Shown: piece after piece, positions 49,461-61,600 of the stretch
Position numbering within the stretch: the first letter of the stretch is position 1
How the letters are laid out: the number at the start of each line of letters is the position of its first letter
Source of the DNA: Enoplosus armatus
Lineage: Eukaryota > Chordata > Actinopteri > Centrarchiformes > Enoplosidae
Reading direction: 5' to 3'
Assembly (NCBI RefSeq): GCF_043641665.1
Contig: NC_092203.1
Location: 4,923,067-4,987,066 of the forward strand
DNA length: 64,000 nt
Made by a program: the position numbers and the translations under genes
The notes under the pieces: model-generated
What the model saw: the letters and a program-made list of their open reading frames with translations, nothing else
What the model was told of the DNA's origin: nothing
Database searches by the model: none

Positions 49461-52400
49461 GGTGATGTGTTTAATGTGTCTGGCAGCAGCGGTTTGTTTG
49501 TTGAGAAGAAGTGTTCAGTTAATGTGAGCTGTGATGGCCATAATGACTAAACAGAAGCTACATAAACTTCATCAACAGATCATCCAGGAAAGTAGTGCAG
49601 CAAAGACACACCACAGCAATGACTGATGGGAGAAAAAAAAGCATCTTCCACATTACAACTTTAAGAGGTTATGAGAGAGTTGGTGCCAGATCTCTGGCAG
49701 CAGTTATTCACAGTGCCCAGGTGGGGTTTTAGATAATTGTGTGATATGGATTCACCAAGCTGCTTCATCCACCAGCCAGGGGTTATTGATGGTGTTCCCT
49801 TATATTCGGTATTCTTTACACCTGTATAGAGAGACTGCCCTGTCTACACAGTGTTTGGACAGCCTTTTAGTTGGCTCTATGTGGTTTAGTAGAGGCTGTT
49901 CCAGCAGCCATTGTCTGATGATGTATGGGCTGCTTTTTGGGCTTAGTCCACCTTTCACACTATGCTTTATTCAGCCGTGTGATGTGGCGGGGTGAACTTG
50001 GCCAGATATTCACTGTGGACGCCTGATGTTACAATGGCAGTGTCAAAGAAGAGTGCGCACATGGAACCATTTTGGGTCCAGGTGCTGGATAGTAATATAC
50101 TTTCATCTAGCACTCAGATGGAAATAGAATGTATTCAAAATACTATTCATTTGTTTGCAACTTTTAAATCAATAGTTTTTGTCTTTCCTTTTTGCTGATC
50201 CCTATTCAAACTCTTTCATTATAGCAAAAAATGTTTGTGTTACAAGCAAAAGGTCAGGAGCTTGAAAGCAGAGTGCAGATGAATATTTTTCCATGTGTGC
50301 ATTATAGTATATCAGTGTCATGAACCCATGACCTGCTATACTGCTAACAGGAATAAGATGTCAGCATTTATACTTCAAATATGTGCCCTGATGCATTCAA
50401 CCACAGTCATTTCATACTGCAATCCCTGATGCAGATATCTCATTTGGGTTTTAATAACTATGTAAGAGGAGATGAGATATTTTCATGGGTCAAATCAAAT
50501 GAGTATGCTGAATTAATATTGGTTGTATTTATTCAATTGTGCAGCTAAAGTGGCCAACATTGCTGATTTCTAACCAGGCCTGCACATGCTCATTTTGATG
50601 TACATTGGGTAGTCTTTGTAGAAATTGGTATATAAATTTAATCCACCATGTGCCTGCATTACAGTCTCAGCCAATTTCATTGCATGCCCTTCACGCTCCT
50701 TCTGATTGGACATTTGTCCCATGCTCGATTCCATTTGATTAAGCCGAGCTCAAATGGCTCCTGGCTACGGGGAGCAAAGGGAGAGAAGGTTGGCTGTGGA
50801 GGTTTTTATTCTGGGAGTCCTCTTGACTCATATCGGTTGTCCAAATCTCCATGACGAGCCCGGAGAATTGAGCAGAAAGTCACGTGTGACCAATTTTTGT
50901 TTATTTATTTTCAGGATCCCTTGTTAATCTTAGACATACATGTAATATATGGAGGGTTTTTATTCATTTCAGTTCCGTTACCACGGAGTGCAGAATAACA
51001 CCCAGGATAAATATTTCCTCATCCCTAACAGAGGGATTTTCATATCCTCGGCGTTGCCTCCCCATATATCCAGCCTCTTGGCTCCCCTGGTCCACACTGA
51101 GCGGAGGTAGTCTTCAAACAAGATGCCAAACCATCGATATCTGATAGCAGGGACAGTGACCTTCTCTTCCTCATATCTGATGGTGGTTTTTATCTGCCAG
51201 ACAAATGTCAGAAATACCATTCCCCAAGCACAATCACTTTGGCACCACAGCCAACTTTTCCTCCCCCTATCCCGGGCTCCGCTCCCCTCCCTTCCCCCTG
51301 GACTGTGAACGGCGGAGCTCCAAGCGAGACATCTGCAATACCGCAGCTATCAGTCAAACCGTGATATAGGAGAGAACTCACAGCTCGCCTGAATCCTAAG
51401 GGTAAGAGTGTAATAGGAAAGAGGCTGGGACGTGCGGCAAAAACTTCTTTAGAATTTCATAAAAGTTATTTAACTGTATATTGTAAAGCATTTGACAAGG
51501 AAATATTTTAAGAGTCCTTTATTTTTTTAAAGCAAATATAAATTGGTATAGCTCCCCAAGGAATACAAATTGAAATCAGTGAAAAACAACTCATAGCCTC
51601 ATATATATTCATACATTTTATTATATATATGATAATATATATTATCATAGATCTCCTACACGGAATTTTACACATTAATCTGTAATCTAAATACATTATA
51701 CACCTGTAATCAAAAAGGAGCAGGGAGAGAGAAATGTATATTTTAATTAAAATGAACAGACATAATGAAAACGATACAAGAGTTTCTGGAAAGCTGTTGG
51801 ACCCTGTGACTCACATTTCTCGCTTACATCTCCCAAAGAAAGCGCTTAGTTTGTCCAAAACCTTGATGGCATTCAGCAACAGAGCAACACAGACACACAA
51901 CACTCTCATTCGTGGAACAGCTGTGACTGGTTTACATTTTTCCACCGATATGGCCCATACCCTCAATGCAACAGTCCATTTCAGCAGCACTATTGCCTGT
52001 GTGAGATGATTCGTATTTGATATGCATAGCAGTATGGTTGCACATACAATACACCCCGATGGCCTGGGGACCGATGAATAAGGTCATGACGGAGTTAGGA
52101 GAGAATACAATGGAGACAAATTGTTTATGCTTGTTATGAAATCAGGTTGCTAGCATAACGATGAGTTGAGGGTGTCGTGGAATGGAAAATGAGCTCCCCG
52201 AAGGCATCGACTAGGAAATGACTGACTAATGCGTTCGCACACGAGAAGTGCTGCTGTCAGTTTGAGACACACAACTCCAGGGAAGGCTGGGAGGAATTCT
52301 CCGACTTGTTGGAAAACAAGTTCTTCGGTTAATATAGATTTTTGGGATGAGATGAGAGATTTGCAGCTGTGAATGTACTGCATTGTGCAAAGAGACACTC

Positions 52401-52837
52401 ATTTTCTTCAAGAGTTAATCAATAAATCATTAGTGTATTCATATTTTCCTTCAGCTTCAAGAGTCTCAAGTAATCACACCTTTATTGCTCAGGAAGTAGG
52501 ACATTTCACTGCTTCACATAATCGACGCCATACTGTAAACAAAGTTGTATTGAAGTTCTGTGGATGCTGTTCTGTCTTTGTAGTCGGTCTTGTGAGGATC
52601 ACATATCGCTCAATGCAGAGATGCTGCTTGTCTGCCTCTGTTTTGTGTTTTCTACGTGCACGCTCGTGTGTGTGGATACAAGTGTGTAGACAGGTTCAGG
52701 CATGTGTTTTTCACAGCGTGGCCAAACTAAATTATCCACAGAGGTGTGTGTTCCTCCCTGAGAAATTGTGTACTACAAGACAAGAGAGAAAAGGGCGGCT
52801 GGGCGGATGGAGGCAGGGACACAGTCAAACCACAAGC

Positions 52838-52858
52838 GGGGGGGGGGGGGGGGGGGGG
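52838..52858. repeat. Poly-G run of 21
   Basis: Twenty-one consecutive G residues between CAAGC and AGAGGGAGAGAGAG. Very unusual length; exact count is uncertain in most sequencing data. Confidence 0.95.
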
Positions 52859-53582
52859 AGAGGGAGAGAGAGAAGGATGGATTATAATTGAGGCAGGAGT
52901 CAGTTGTTTCAGCATGGCAGACAAGTGCCACACTCTTAGACAGAGGCTAAGTAGGAGCAAGTTGGCCCGCAGTCAGATTTGGGGAGCCGTGGTGCTTAAT
53001 CATCCCGGGCTTGGTGCTAGAGTTGACAGGTGAGTTATGAGCGGGCGCTACAGGTAGGAGCCCCAGTCTTCCCACTGCTCACTATGACCTTCGCTCTGGC
53101 CATAAATAATGCAGGGACCATAAAATACTGATTTAGGATAACTGGGACGGCCCTATCTTGGTCGAGGTTCATCTTGGCTAGGTGTGGACAGGGAAGGTAG
53201 TACAAGACTACTGGGGGCTGATGTAATGCTCATATGTTATTGGTTTACACGTGTGTCCAGAAGATCTCAGTCTCTAGGCCACTTTTCTGACCTCTCAGAC
53301 TTTTCTCAGTCTTGTGCCAGTTTGGACTTGGACCTGTCTTGGTCTCAGCCACTATTTGATGTTGACCAGACTTTTTCCTGCCTGTCTAAAGCCATTGTTA
53401 CATCCGTCGCTAAAGGGACAGGGCACCTCCAATTATGCCAGGCTGCATTAGCTGCCGCGTATGTGCTCTCTCAGGAAAGATCTGGGCTGTTTTTCCATCC
53501 ACATCCTGACGTAGGCTTTGTTGACATTCAGATCCGGTCTCAGGTATATGCTGACTCAAGTGGGAAGTCTCACTCATATACT

Positions 53583-53613
53583 AATCACATCAACAAGGGC
53601 TGTTGATGTGATT
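53583..53613. repeat. Perfect 13-bp hairpin, 5-nt loop
   Basis: AATCACATCAACA at 53583-53595 and TGTTGATGTGATT at 53601-53613 are exactly complementary around the loop AGGGC. No T-rich tail or promoter context is visible. Confidence 0.9.
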
Positions 53614-54407
53614 CCCTTCAGCTTTTGCTGCACACTGGTGCAAAGTGACGGAAGTACAAAGTGTCACCCAAAGGAGGAAAAGATTTACGGGGTTTTAGAG
53701 AGTTCCAGCAGGTCCAGGCTCATTCTCCCACCAGATGTGAACCTAATTAAACAGCTACGGAAGATATTGGAGTTCTGTGTTAGACCTTTATTTGTAGCCT
53801 ACATGTGCTTGGACTATAACATATACTGACAGCACTGTGGCCCATACTATATGTGCTTCACGATCACTCCACTCACTACAAAACATTTAACCTTGTTATA
53901 AAGAATTAAAGATTATTTCATTCAATTATTTTTTTGATTTGAACAGTCTCTTTTGGTCAGTTTAACCTGGCCTTGAAAATGTAGAAGTGTTGTATACTGT
54001 AGAGACACACACAAACATATACACATCCAGTGTGCTGCTAAGGGACACAGTAATGATTTGGCGGATCTTAGCAATATCTCCTAATGAGCCTGATGACCTG
54101 ATTACTGTGGGAATATTTCTGTGACGTGCCTGCTTGGATGAAGACAACCATTTAACCCTTTGGATGCCGATGAGATGGTTGGGATGCCGCCATATTAGGA
54201 ATGACAGTCTTCTCAAAATAGGCTGATATTTTTTTTTTTTTCAGTAGTTTCTTGTATACATTACATTTAAAAGTTATTTTAAGTGTTTTCCCAGTGTTGG
54301 TAAGATCACACACGCCAAATAACTTTCTTTTTGTGCATTTCTATGTTATTACAGAATGATCTGCATTAGGATAAACCTCAGTCATTGGAAATGCTATGAC
54401 GTCCTGA

Positions 54408-54435
54408 GTACAGTAACACCTTAATGTTACTGTAC
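54408..54435. repeat. Perfect 11-bp hairpin, 6-nt loop
   Basis: GTACAGTAACA and TGTTACTGTAC pair perfectly around CCTTAA. A TGACGTC word, like a cAMP response element core, lies just upstream at about 54397-54403. Confidence 0.9.
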
Positions 54436-57132
54436 AGCGAAGGCCAACATGCTGTATTAAATCTCTAAAGGGTCAATATCCGTGTTGGGCTTATTTAATG
54501 ACATTGTGCCGAGGTAACCTTTCATCAACCTTTGGCCCTCTCGCCGTATGACGTTCTCCTCTTTCTCTCAGAACGTTATTGTTAGTTGAAAGTAAGCTGT
54601 AATGAGTTATCAGCAATTATTTCATCATCCAATTTCTATTAAAGAGGAGTTATTTTAATTAAGAGATCCATTATGTTAATTCATTAATTCCCCCAAAGGT
54701 GCCACAGATTCTCAGGAGAATTTCAAATCAATTCTGATGCCTATTATTTAATATCAGAGCGAACAGTTGCTGAGTTAAAGGGCAGGTTCCATCTGGTCGG
54801 GGGAGATGCACTGACAGGCAATAAAATAAAATAAAACTATATATTAGATGGTGGATTGTTTTGGTTAGGAGGGATCGAACTCTATAAATAAATCTATAAA
54901 TTAACCCGTGAATTTAACCAATCCCAGGAGTGTCTTGCAGCAAGTAGAAGCTGCAGTGTTTTTTCCACAGTATGACAATCATGATCCTTTCAGCAGGCTG
55001 CTTAACTCCTAACTGACCATTGCACATAATTTCACCGCATTTGCCGCATTTTTCAGCCCAAGTCCTCTGCCTGCCCTCCAGCTGTATACAGTAACTGTCA
55101 GCCTGACACTTCTCTCAGTTGATGTATGCAGGATGCTATCTATCATTGCCACGACATTGCATATCCCCTTCAGTTTGACACATTTGACAGACACTCTCAC
55201 CCATTAATGCCACGGTATCACCCAGCTTGTTATCACTGTATCTGCAGCGCGCAGAGGGTTCCACGAGCGGTGAAGGCTCAGTGCACAGAGTACAGTCAAG
55301 TCTCTGGAGTGTGCAGCAGTAGGATCATTTTCCCTCTTAGTTCTTCGGATAAGCTTCATGAATATTACACCTGCTGAGTGAATAACCCAGAGATCACCTG
55401 GCTCTTCAGGCTCAAAAGGCATGTGATGGATGTGAAATGTTGGAAAGACATCGTAGGACAAAGTGTTGGCCCACACCATCGATCACTCATGCGGTGCAGA
55501 TGACACACTTCTCTCTCTTCCAGCGGGCGAGTTTATCAGCGCTGCCCAGAATATTTAACAGGGAAGAGAGCGCACCCGTGGGATCTCATTTGCACAGGTG
55601 TCCATCTGGTAGAAGTTGTCTGGGATAATCTCCACATCATGTCACATTTGCATCATGAAAATGGCACACTCACTGTAAGCGGAGCGCGTGGCACTGGCCG
55701 GTTCGAAGGGCGAGGGATTGTTTGCCGACACTGTAGCGAAGACCAGCGTGTGTTGTACTAATCCACGAGGCAGCTAATGCTGCGCAATTATGTAAGGATT
55801 TAACATGTTTGTAATTGTTTGTTGGTTCAGCTCAATTTGTGTAACCAGCTTTAGTTGGAAAATTAGCAATGAGATTTTCCTAAACACTGCCAATTTGTTT
55901 GGTCTTTTAACCAGGAGGGATTTGCTGCAGTCAGGCCGGAGTACTTGTCAACTGTGACAGTCTTATTAGCCAGTTTGGCCAAAGAAAAGGTGCTCTTATT
56001 GAATTCATTGATCATCAAGGACCTTTGCTTCTGTTCCCCTCCTTCAAATAGCACAACTTTCACAGTGAATCAATGTGTTCATTGATTCCCACGTTCTGTT
56101 AAGAATTACTCAAGCAGCAGATCCAATCTCAAAATCGCTGTCCCATTAATGACCCAAACAGGATAGCTGTAAATGCTCACCAGCTGTGTCTTTTCCTCTC
56201 TTGTGGCTGTGGAACATCGCTCCCCTGGGCAGGAGTAGATCTGATCAGGATCCCTACATGGCTCTGCGTGTACACATGAGAAGGCTCAACCCAGATTGGT
56301 TTACTTTTTATGAGGCAAGCGCTCCAATAGAGGGGCAGTGCAAATCCACTGAAGGTATACTGCAATACCAAGCCGTAAAATGAAATGTTTATTCCACCGT
56401 GGATGAATATTCACCAGTATCTGTGAGTCCAGGCAAGCATGTAGTCTCCAAACATTACAAGTAATCTTGCATTTTACGCCCCACTCTCCCTTGCATTATA
56501 AATCCTCTTCTTTATGTATATGGCCCGTCTGAGCAGCTACAGTACATCAATTGTACAAGTAATTTTCTGCTAGCTCGCACTGTATCTGCTTAACACGTGA
56601 AAACAAAAGGCTCAATCAATCTTCAAGTGCTGTTGACATTCAGAGCTGTCGCTCCATATTACCGCCCATGTCCCTGGCCCTTATACACACACGTGTACAC
56701 TATATAAATACATACACACACTTTCGTTTTTCCATTAATAGTTTAAAGAGGTAGGCTCATAGTGCATTATTGGTATTCATACTTGAATGGATGAGAAAAC
56801 ATTGTAAGAACCCGTAATTGTCCAGATTAAGGGTCGTATTGGAAATGATGAGACAATATTCAGCATTAAAGGAATAATGTTCTCCTAAAGAAAATTATAT
56901 ATTGTGAATATGATTAATTGTTTTTTTTTTCTACCTCCCTCTGCTGCATTTAGCGATTCACATGGAATCTAATGAATGAGCCTCGTGGAGATTTTGAGAG
57001 TAAAGACTCTGAGTTTATGTGAAGCCAGAGATGGGCTGCTGGCAGCTTTTCTTTGCTGCGTCTGGCAAGACTTCAATATGATACCAACTCATTATTTCTC
57101 CAACTGATTCATTAACTTTGTATTTTTTGCAG

Positions 57133-57319
57133 GAACTCCACATACTGCATGAAGGTGTCCATGTCTCTCACGGTGGCGGAGAATGACACAGACCTCTGCT
57201 ACAACTCCAAAATGAGGTTCTTTGAAAAGGCCGAACTAAGCAAAAGCAAAGACATCACCTGCCCAGGCATTGAGGATTATATACAGCCGGGAGTGGAGCC
57301 TGAGATTGTGTGGTATAAG
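57133..57319 (+). CDS. il1rapl1: IL1RAPL-family exon B: Ig1-Ig2 junction and first half of Ig domain 2
   Basis: Internal coding exon of 187 nt. Its first base completes the arginine codon left open by exon A, then 62 full codons read [38 protein letters not shown] and EPEIVWYK. This is the end of Ig1, the linker, and the front half of Ig2, including the domain cysteine (ITC) and core tryptophan (VWYK). Two N-glycosylation sequons, NST and NDT, are visible. The acceptor is a T-rich tract ending GCAG at 57132 and the donor is AAG|GTAAGA; the exon ends in phase 0, so exon C follows without a split codon. [10 protein letters not shown] and the IED segment resemble IL1RAPL1, whereas [12 protein letters not shown] resembles IL1RAPL2. 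That mix is why I keep IL1RAPL2 as an alternative. In IL1RAPL1 the Ig domains contact presynaptic PTP-delta; the role here is inferred by family. Confidence 0.95.
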
Positions 57320-58522
57320 GTAAGATACACCCTTTTTATTGGCTGTGACTGATTTCATTTCTTTTGGAGAGTTACAAGATGTAGTCTAAACAAAGGGTTT
57401 CGTCTGCCGCCCGAAACCCATCATGCACATTATTAAAAATGGAACCTTTCAATTAAAATCAAAAAGCTACTTCACAGGAAGTTTTTTTTATTTATTTAAA
57501 GAATAACCTAGTTAAGGTCAGCTATATTCAGCTCTAATTAGCTTCAAACCATCGACAAAAATAAGTCAATTCGCTGTATACGTATATACATACACATCTC
57601 CTTATTCCTGCGTTTCGAACCCTAAGCTTTCCCTTCCTCCTCGTGGAGAGTTGCGACGCCCACCGTGTAACTGACCCAGTCAGACCTCCCGTGTCTGCTG
57701 GGCCTCTTTGACAGAGCTGTTAGGTGAAGCTCGGGGGCCAATTCATCAAACGTGTGCAAAGGTGTGCTGGATTAGGCGGCCACATCTCTTCTTTGGTTTC
57801 CCACTGAATTAAATTAAAATGGCAGATAATGACTGTGGGCTCCAGACCCTCCAGTTATTGGCTCTCGCTTTGTCAGCGGGGGCTGATTGAATTCTGGGAG
57901 GCCTGTCTTGGACCACAGTTCGAAACCAAACCCACAGTGCCCCAGTTTCCTTTGCCTCCGGTGTTCTGTGGCCCACAATCTGAAAGGCCTTGTTTCTGGA
58001 AGTCCATACTTACTTTATACTTTATACTATTTATTATCACATGACAATATGCTGTAGAAATATAGAATAAGACTCCTTAATCCATGTTATACCTTAGTAT
58101 ACCTTAGAGTTAAGAGTTTAGCCCCTCTTAATCTGTGTCATGTTTTAATTTCACAAACAGTATGAGTGTCTGGGCAACAGGGATGCACCAAACAAATGTC
58201 TAAAATCTGGCATCATTTGAGGAAATCTGTGTATTGATATGAGGTCCCTCTACCATAAAGCTGCTGTAGTTCTTTATGACAGGATGTTTAGTAACAAAGG
58301 GCTCTCTATGGATTTAGCCTGTTTTCATTCAATATGCTGAAAGATAAGACAGGATATAAAGTGTCTTCTCCATTGCTAATGATTAGAGGTACGCAAATAA
58401 AAGCATGTTTCCTGCTGATTTCAAACATTAGCTACACTTGAAAGCCAACACAGTGACACAGTGTATTTACTTTATTCTAACATTCGGTATTCCCATGGTG
58501 TTTTTCTGTATGTTAAACAAAG
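57320..58522 (+). other. il1rapl1: Intron between exons B and C (1,203 nt)
   Basis: Phase-0 intron starting GTAAGA and ending AAACAAAG. The pyrimidine tract before the acceptor is short (TTTTTCTGTA around 58501-58510). No repeat or second exon is visible inside. Confidence 0.93.
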
Positions 58523-58676
58523 GAATGCAAGCCAAAGCAGTGGAGACAAACCATAGAAAGGAGGAGGGACACTCTGTCCATCAAGGAAGTACGGGAAGAT
58601 GACATTGGGAATTACACCTGCGAATTGCAGTTTGGGAGCTTTGTGGTGCGGAGGACGACTGAGCTATCCGTCACAG
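58523..58676 (+). CDS. il1rapl1: IL1RAPL-family exon C: second half of Ig domain 2
   Basis: Internal coding exon of 154 nt with 51 full codons and one base of the next. The translation runs [47 protein letters not shown]. The DDIGNYTC motif supplies the second disulfide cysteine of Ig2 and contains an NYT glycosylation sequon. The RRTTELSVT end is the strand leading into the Ig2-Ig3 linker in this family. The acceptor ends AAAG at 58522 with a fairly weak pyrimidine tract; the donor is CAG|GTAATG. The final single G would be expected to join a following exon starting with the rest of an alanine codon, as in the family sequence after TELxVT. That exon was not found downstream in the window. 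FVVRRTTEL and [10 protein letters not shown] match IL1RAPL1 better than IL1RAPL2. Confidence 0.95.
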
Positions 58677-61600
58677 GTAATGAAAAAATCTACATTTCTT
58701 CAATGCTGCAAACTCTTTGATTGCAGAATCGTCTCTGTTTACTTTTATTGAGATGTTTGGGCACCTTTACTGAAAGAGGTACAGAGAGCCTGAAATGCTG
58801 CTGGAATGTCAGTAGCTGTACGCTGAAAGCCTCAGTGCAAATATATTTATATTTAATGCATTTTCTTTCCCCCACAAAAGAATACGCTCGTTGTTGCTCA
58901 TTCCTTTGTGCACACTCTCTGGTGATTGTTTTCCACAGATTGTGTTTCTTACGCCGTGAACTGGCAAAGAAAAATCTGGCTTCAGGTTGTTCTTGTGAAA
59001 AAATTAAGCTTTTTAAAGCTGATCCCTGCACCTTTTGCCAAAGTGTCGCAGTCAATAGTGCCGCTGTATCTGTGACTTCCAGGCCGCTTTAATTGCTAAG
59101 TAGTGGAATTCACACAGAGCCACTTCAGCACTTTTTTCTTAAGGCTGTTGAAATATTTAAGCCTGAACCTAAAGTGGGTGACAGATTGCTTGCCACTGAC
59201 ACTGTCACTGCCAAGGTTGACACAGCAGGCACTGTGGATAGGGAGAACCCAAAATGTACAACTTAATTATACGCCCCTCTTATTTTAGGTGGTCTGAATG
59301 GAATTAGTTCCAGTTGCTACAGCAACACAGAGCTAACATTAACTTGGAGATTCGTTTTTTTAAGATTAGTAGATTAACTCTTGTGTATTTGGCTGTTATG
59401 TTAGATTTTAAAGTGTGTTTTTGAAGTTTCCTCTAACAAGCTTTGAACATAATGAATCATCAGTGAAATAATAATAGCACCAGGACCAGTCATATCACGT
59501 GCTAGATTTAAAATTGTCCTATATTACAGATCTGCTCCATTATAAAATGTTCATTTCGGACAATTTCACACAACAACATCTTCCCCTCTCATTTGACTCA
59601 TTTGGCTGAGCTCACGTTTACTGCGTCTGCAAGGGCAGGAACAAGCGCAGGATGACGCAGACTGAAACAAGACAGAGAGCAGAGTTTGTGGATGGATGGA
59701 GGGGCCTGTTACGTTTCAGTGCAGCTGCCATCGCGCTTTGTGGGTGTGAGGGTCAGACAAAGTGTTTACTGTTAACTGCTACCTGATTACACTTTATAGT
59801 CCCTTTAAAGACACAAAGACAGACTCCGGTGAAGGCCGAGCTCAGTCATCAATCATGTTCTCACCAGCCTCAAAATGTCATCCTGGGGGAATAGTCTTAA
59901 TCTCTCTCTCTACTTTGGAGACATTCAGCATTTCAAAACAGTTATCGAAATGTGATTGATGATTGGGCCGTGGCAGTAGAAGCAGCGTTTATGATTTTTT
60001 AGAAAGAAATATACTCTTCCACCTGTGTCAGCCTGCCTGTAGGTGTAAATGTGTCTCTTTTTAGCCTTTTTATAGACTGGCAGCATGGCCAGGATTTACC
60101 CTTCCTGTCACCTAATGCATGCTGGGATAGGCTCCAGCCCTCACAGCCCTTAAGCAGTATAGAAAATGTATGGATGGATATACATTCATTTGATGTTTTG
60201 GTTTAAGAGGAAGTGGTCAATATGTGTGAAAGGAAGTCCTGTAATTTACTCTAAGTTTTGTTTTATTGGTGTACTTACATGTTCACTTCAGGATGCAGAG
60301 ATGCAAATAAACAGTTTCACCCAAGATTGACTTTTACTGTAAGTTACAAGATGCAATTTTGCCTCGAGGTAACAAAGTGTAAAACAAGTTCTCATTGTTC
60401 TGTCTGAACTTAGAATGCTTTTTGTCAATGCTCACTCTGCTTTTGGCTTGGTTGCTATCCTTTTAGGCAGAATTGCATTCCTCTTGAGTTCTGGATTTAT
60501 TTATTTATTTCCTGTTTTCGATTGAAGAAGTTTTGAGTTTTTCTACATGGTGTTTTCTTTTGTGCAGCCATGGTGGCTGTGCTGATCATGCTAACTACCC
60601 AGTTCTTCTGATCTGTCTTCTATTTCTGTCTGCCGTTGCTGCTTCAGTACACATGAAACACATCACATCCGGATGGAGATTTTGCTCTTGGAAAGAACTC
60701 CTGTGCGTGGTGTTTAGACTAACAAATGTTGAAGCATGAACTTTCATGAGCTCATCATGATGCAAGAACCCTGTCAGTCTACACGATTTCCAGTTTCCCT
60801 CCAAACATATATAACACTGATTTTGGTAGAACCACTGATTTCGTGTTGAGTCCTCCACTAGTTGCAACACTCATTACTTGTGTGTGAAAAACACTCAATT
60901 AATCAATTAATCATAATAACAAGCATTCTAGGGTCAGCCATTTATCCCCATTACATCCCCATCTAGGCCAGTGAGAAGAAGTATGAAATTGAAAAAGAGT
61001 AACAACACAGCATCACAATAGAGCTTAAAAACACCTGCTCTACCAACTGAGACAGAAAAGGCAAGTTCTTAAAAGTGAGCCATTACCTAGAGTATACTAC
61101 ACAGTGTATTTATTAGTCCTTTTGTAGAAACTTAACGACCCTGGGGACTCCCTATCACCCAAACTTTTAAGAAAGCTGTGAGGCTTCCGTTTCCACTGTA
61201 TCTTACAAATTGGAACATTTGGGATATATGACATTAAAAACGCGAAAGCTATGACAGAATTTTTATGTGCTGTTTGGTAAGGGGGTACAGTAAGCAGTTG
61301 TTGGGAAGACAACCGTGTAAAAAGTAGGTCTTGTATATATTTATTTTCTTTTATATATCTTTTGTTTTTCTGTAACCTGTTTTGCCATTTTTGTCAAACA
61401 CTGAAAAATCTTCTGGTACATTTTGAACCGCTGACTCCAACTCACTTTGAATGTTCTTCTCTCCCCCCAAAAATCTAATACGGTCGTGGACATCTTTGTG
61501 TGTCCAACAGTGTTCTCTGCTGTAGTATTGGTTGTCCTAGTCAATACAAAGGCAGAAGTAAAACAGTGTTTTAGTCATTCTTGTTGTGACGTGACGGCAC

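Larger units (their letters stand above)
41768..57132 (+). other. il1rapl1: Intron between exons A and B (15,365 nt)
   Basis: Begins GTAGGT and ends in a T-rich tract with GCAG, in phase 2, so the reading frame joins AG|G into arginine. Apart from the repeats listed separately it holds AT-rich stretches at 45280-45420 and 51480-51680 and candidate conserved blocks around 50960-51240 and 54580-54800. No additional exon between A and B is supported; the A-to-B join already gives an uninterrupted family match. Confidence 0.9.

Noticed and set aside
50978..51220. Minus-strand 80-codon frame rich in Trp, Arg and Tyr
   Set aside because: I considered a nested antisense exon, but no family is recognisable. 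More likely chance in a possibly conserved non-coding block.
52373..52891. 172-codon open frame, the longest in the window
   Set aside because: It runs into the poly-G tract, giving a polyglycine end, and has no family resemblance. Length is inflated by low-complexity sequence.
53184..53606. 140-codon plus-strand open frame
   Set aside because: Looks protein-like at first glance but shows no known domain or splice context, and its end overlaps the 53583-53613 hairpin.
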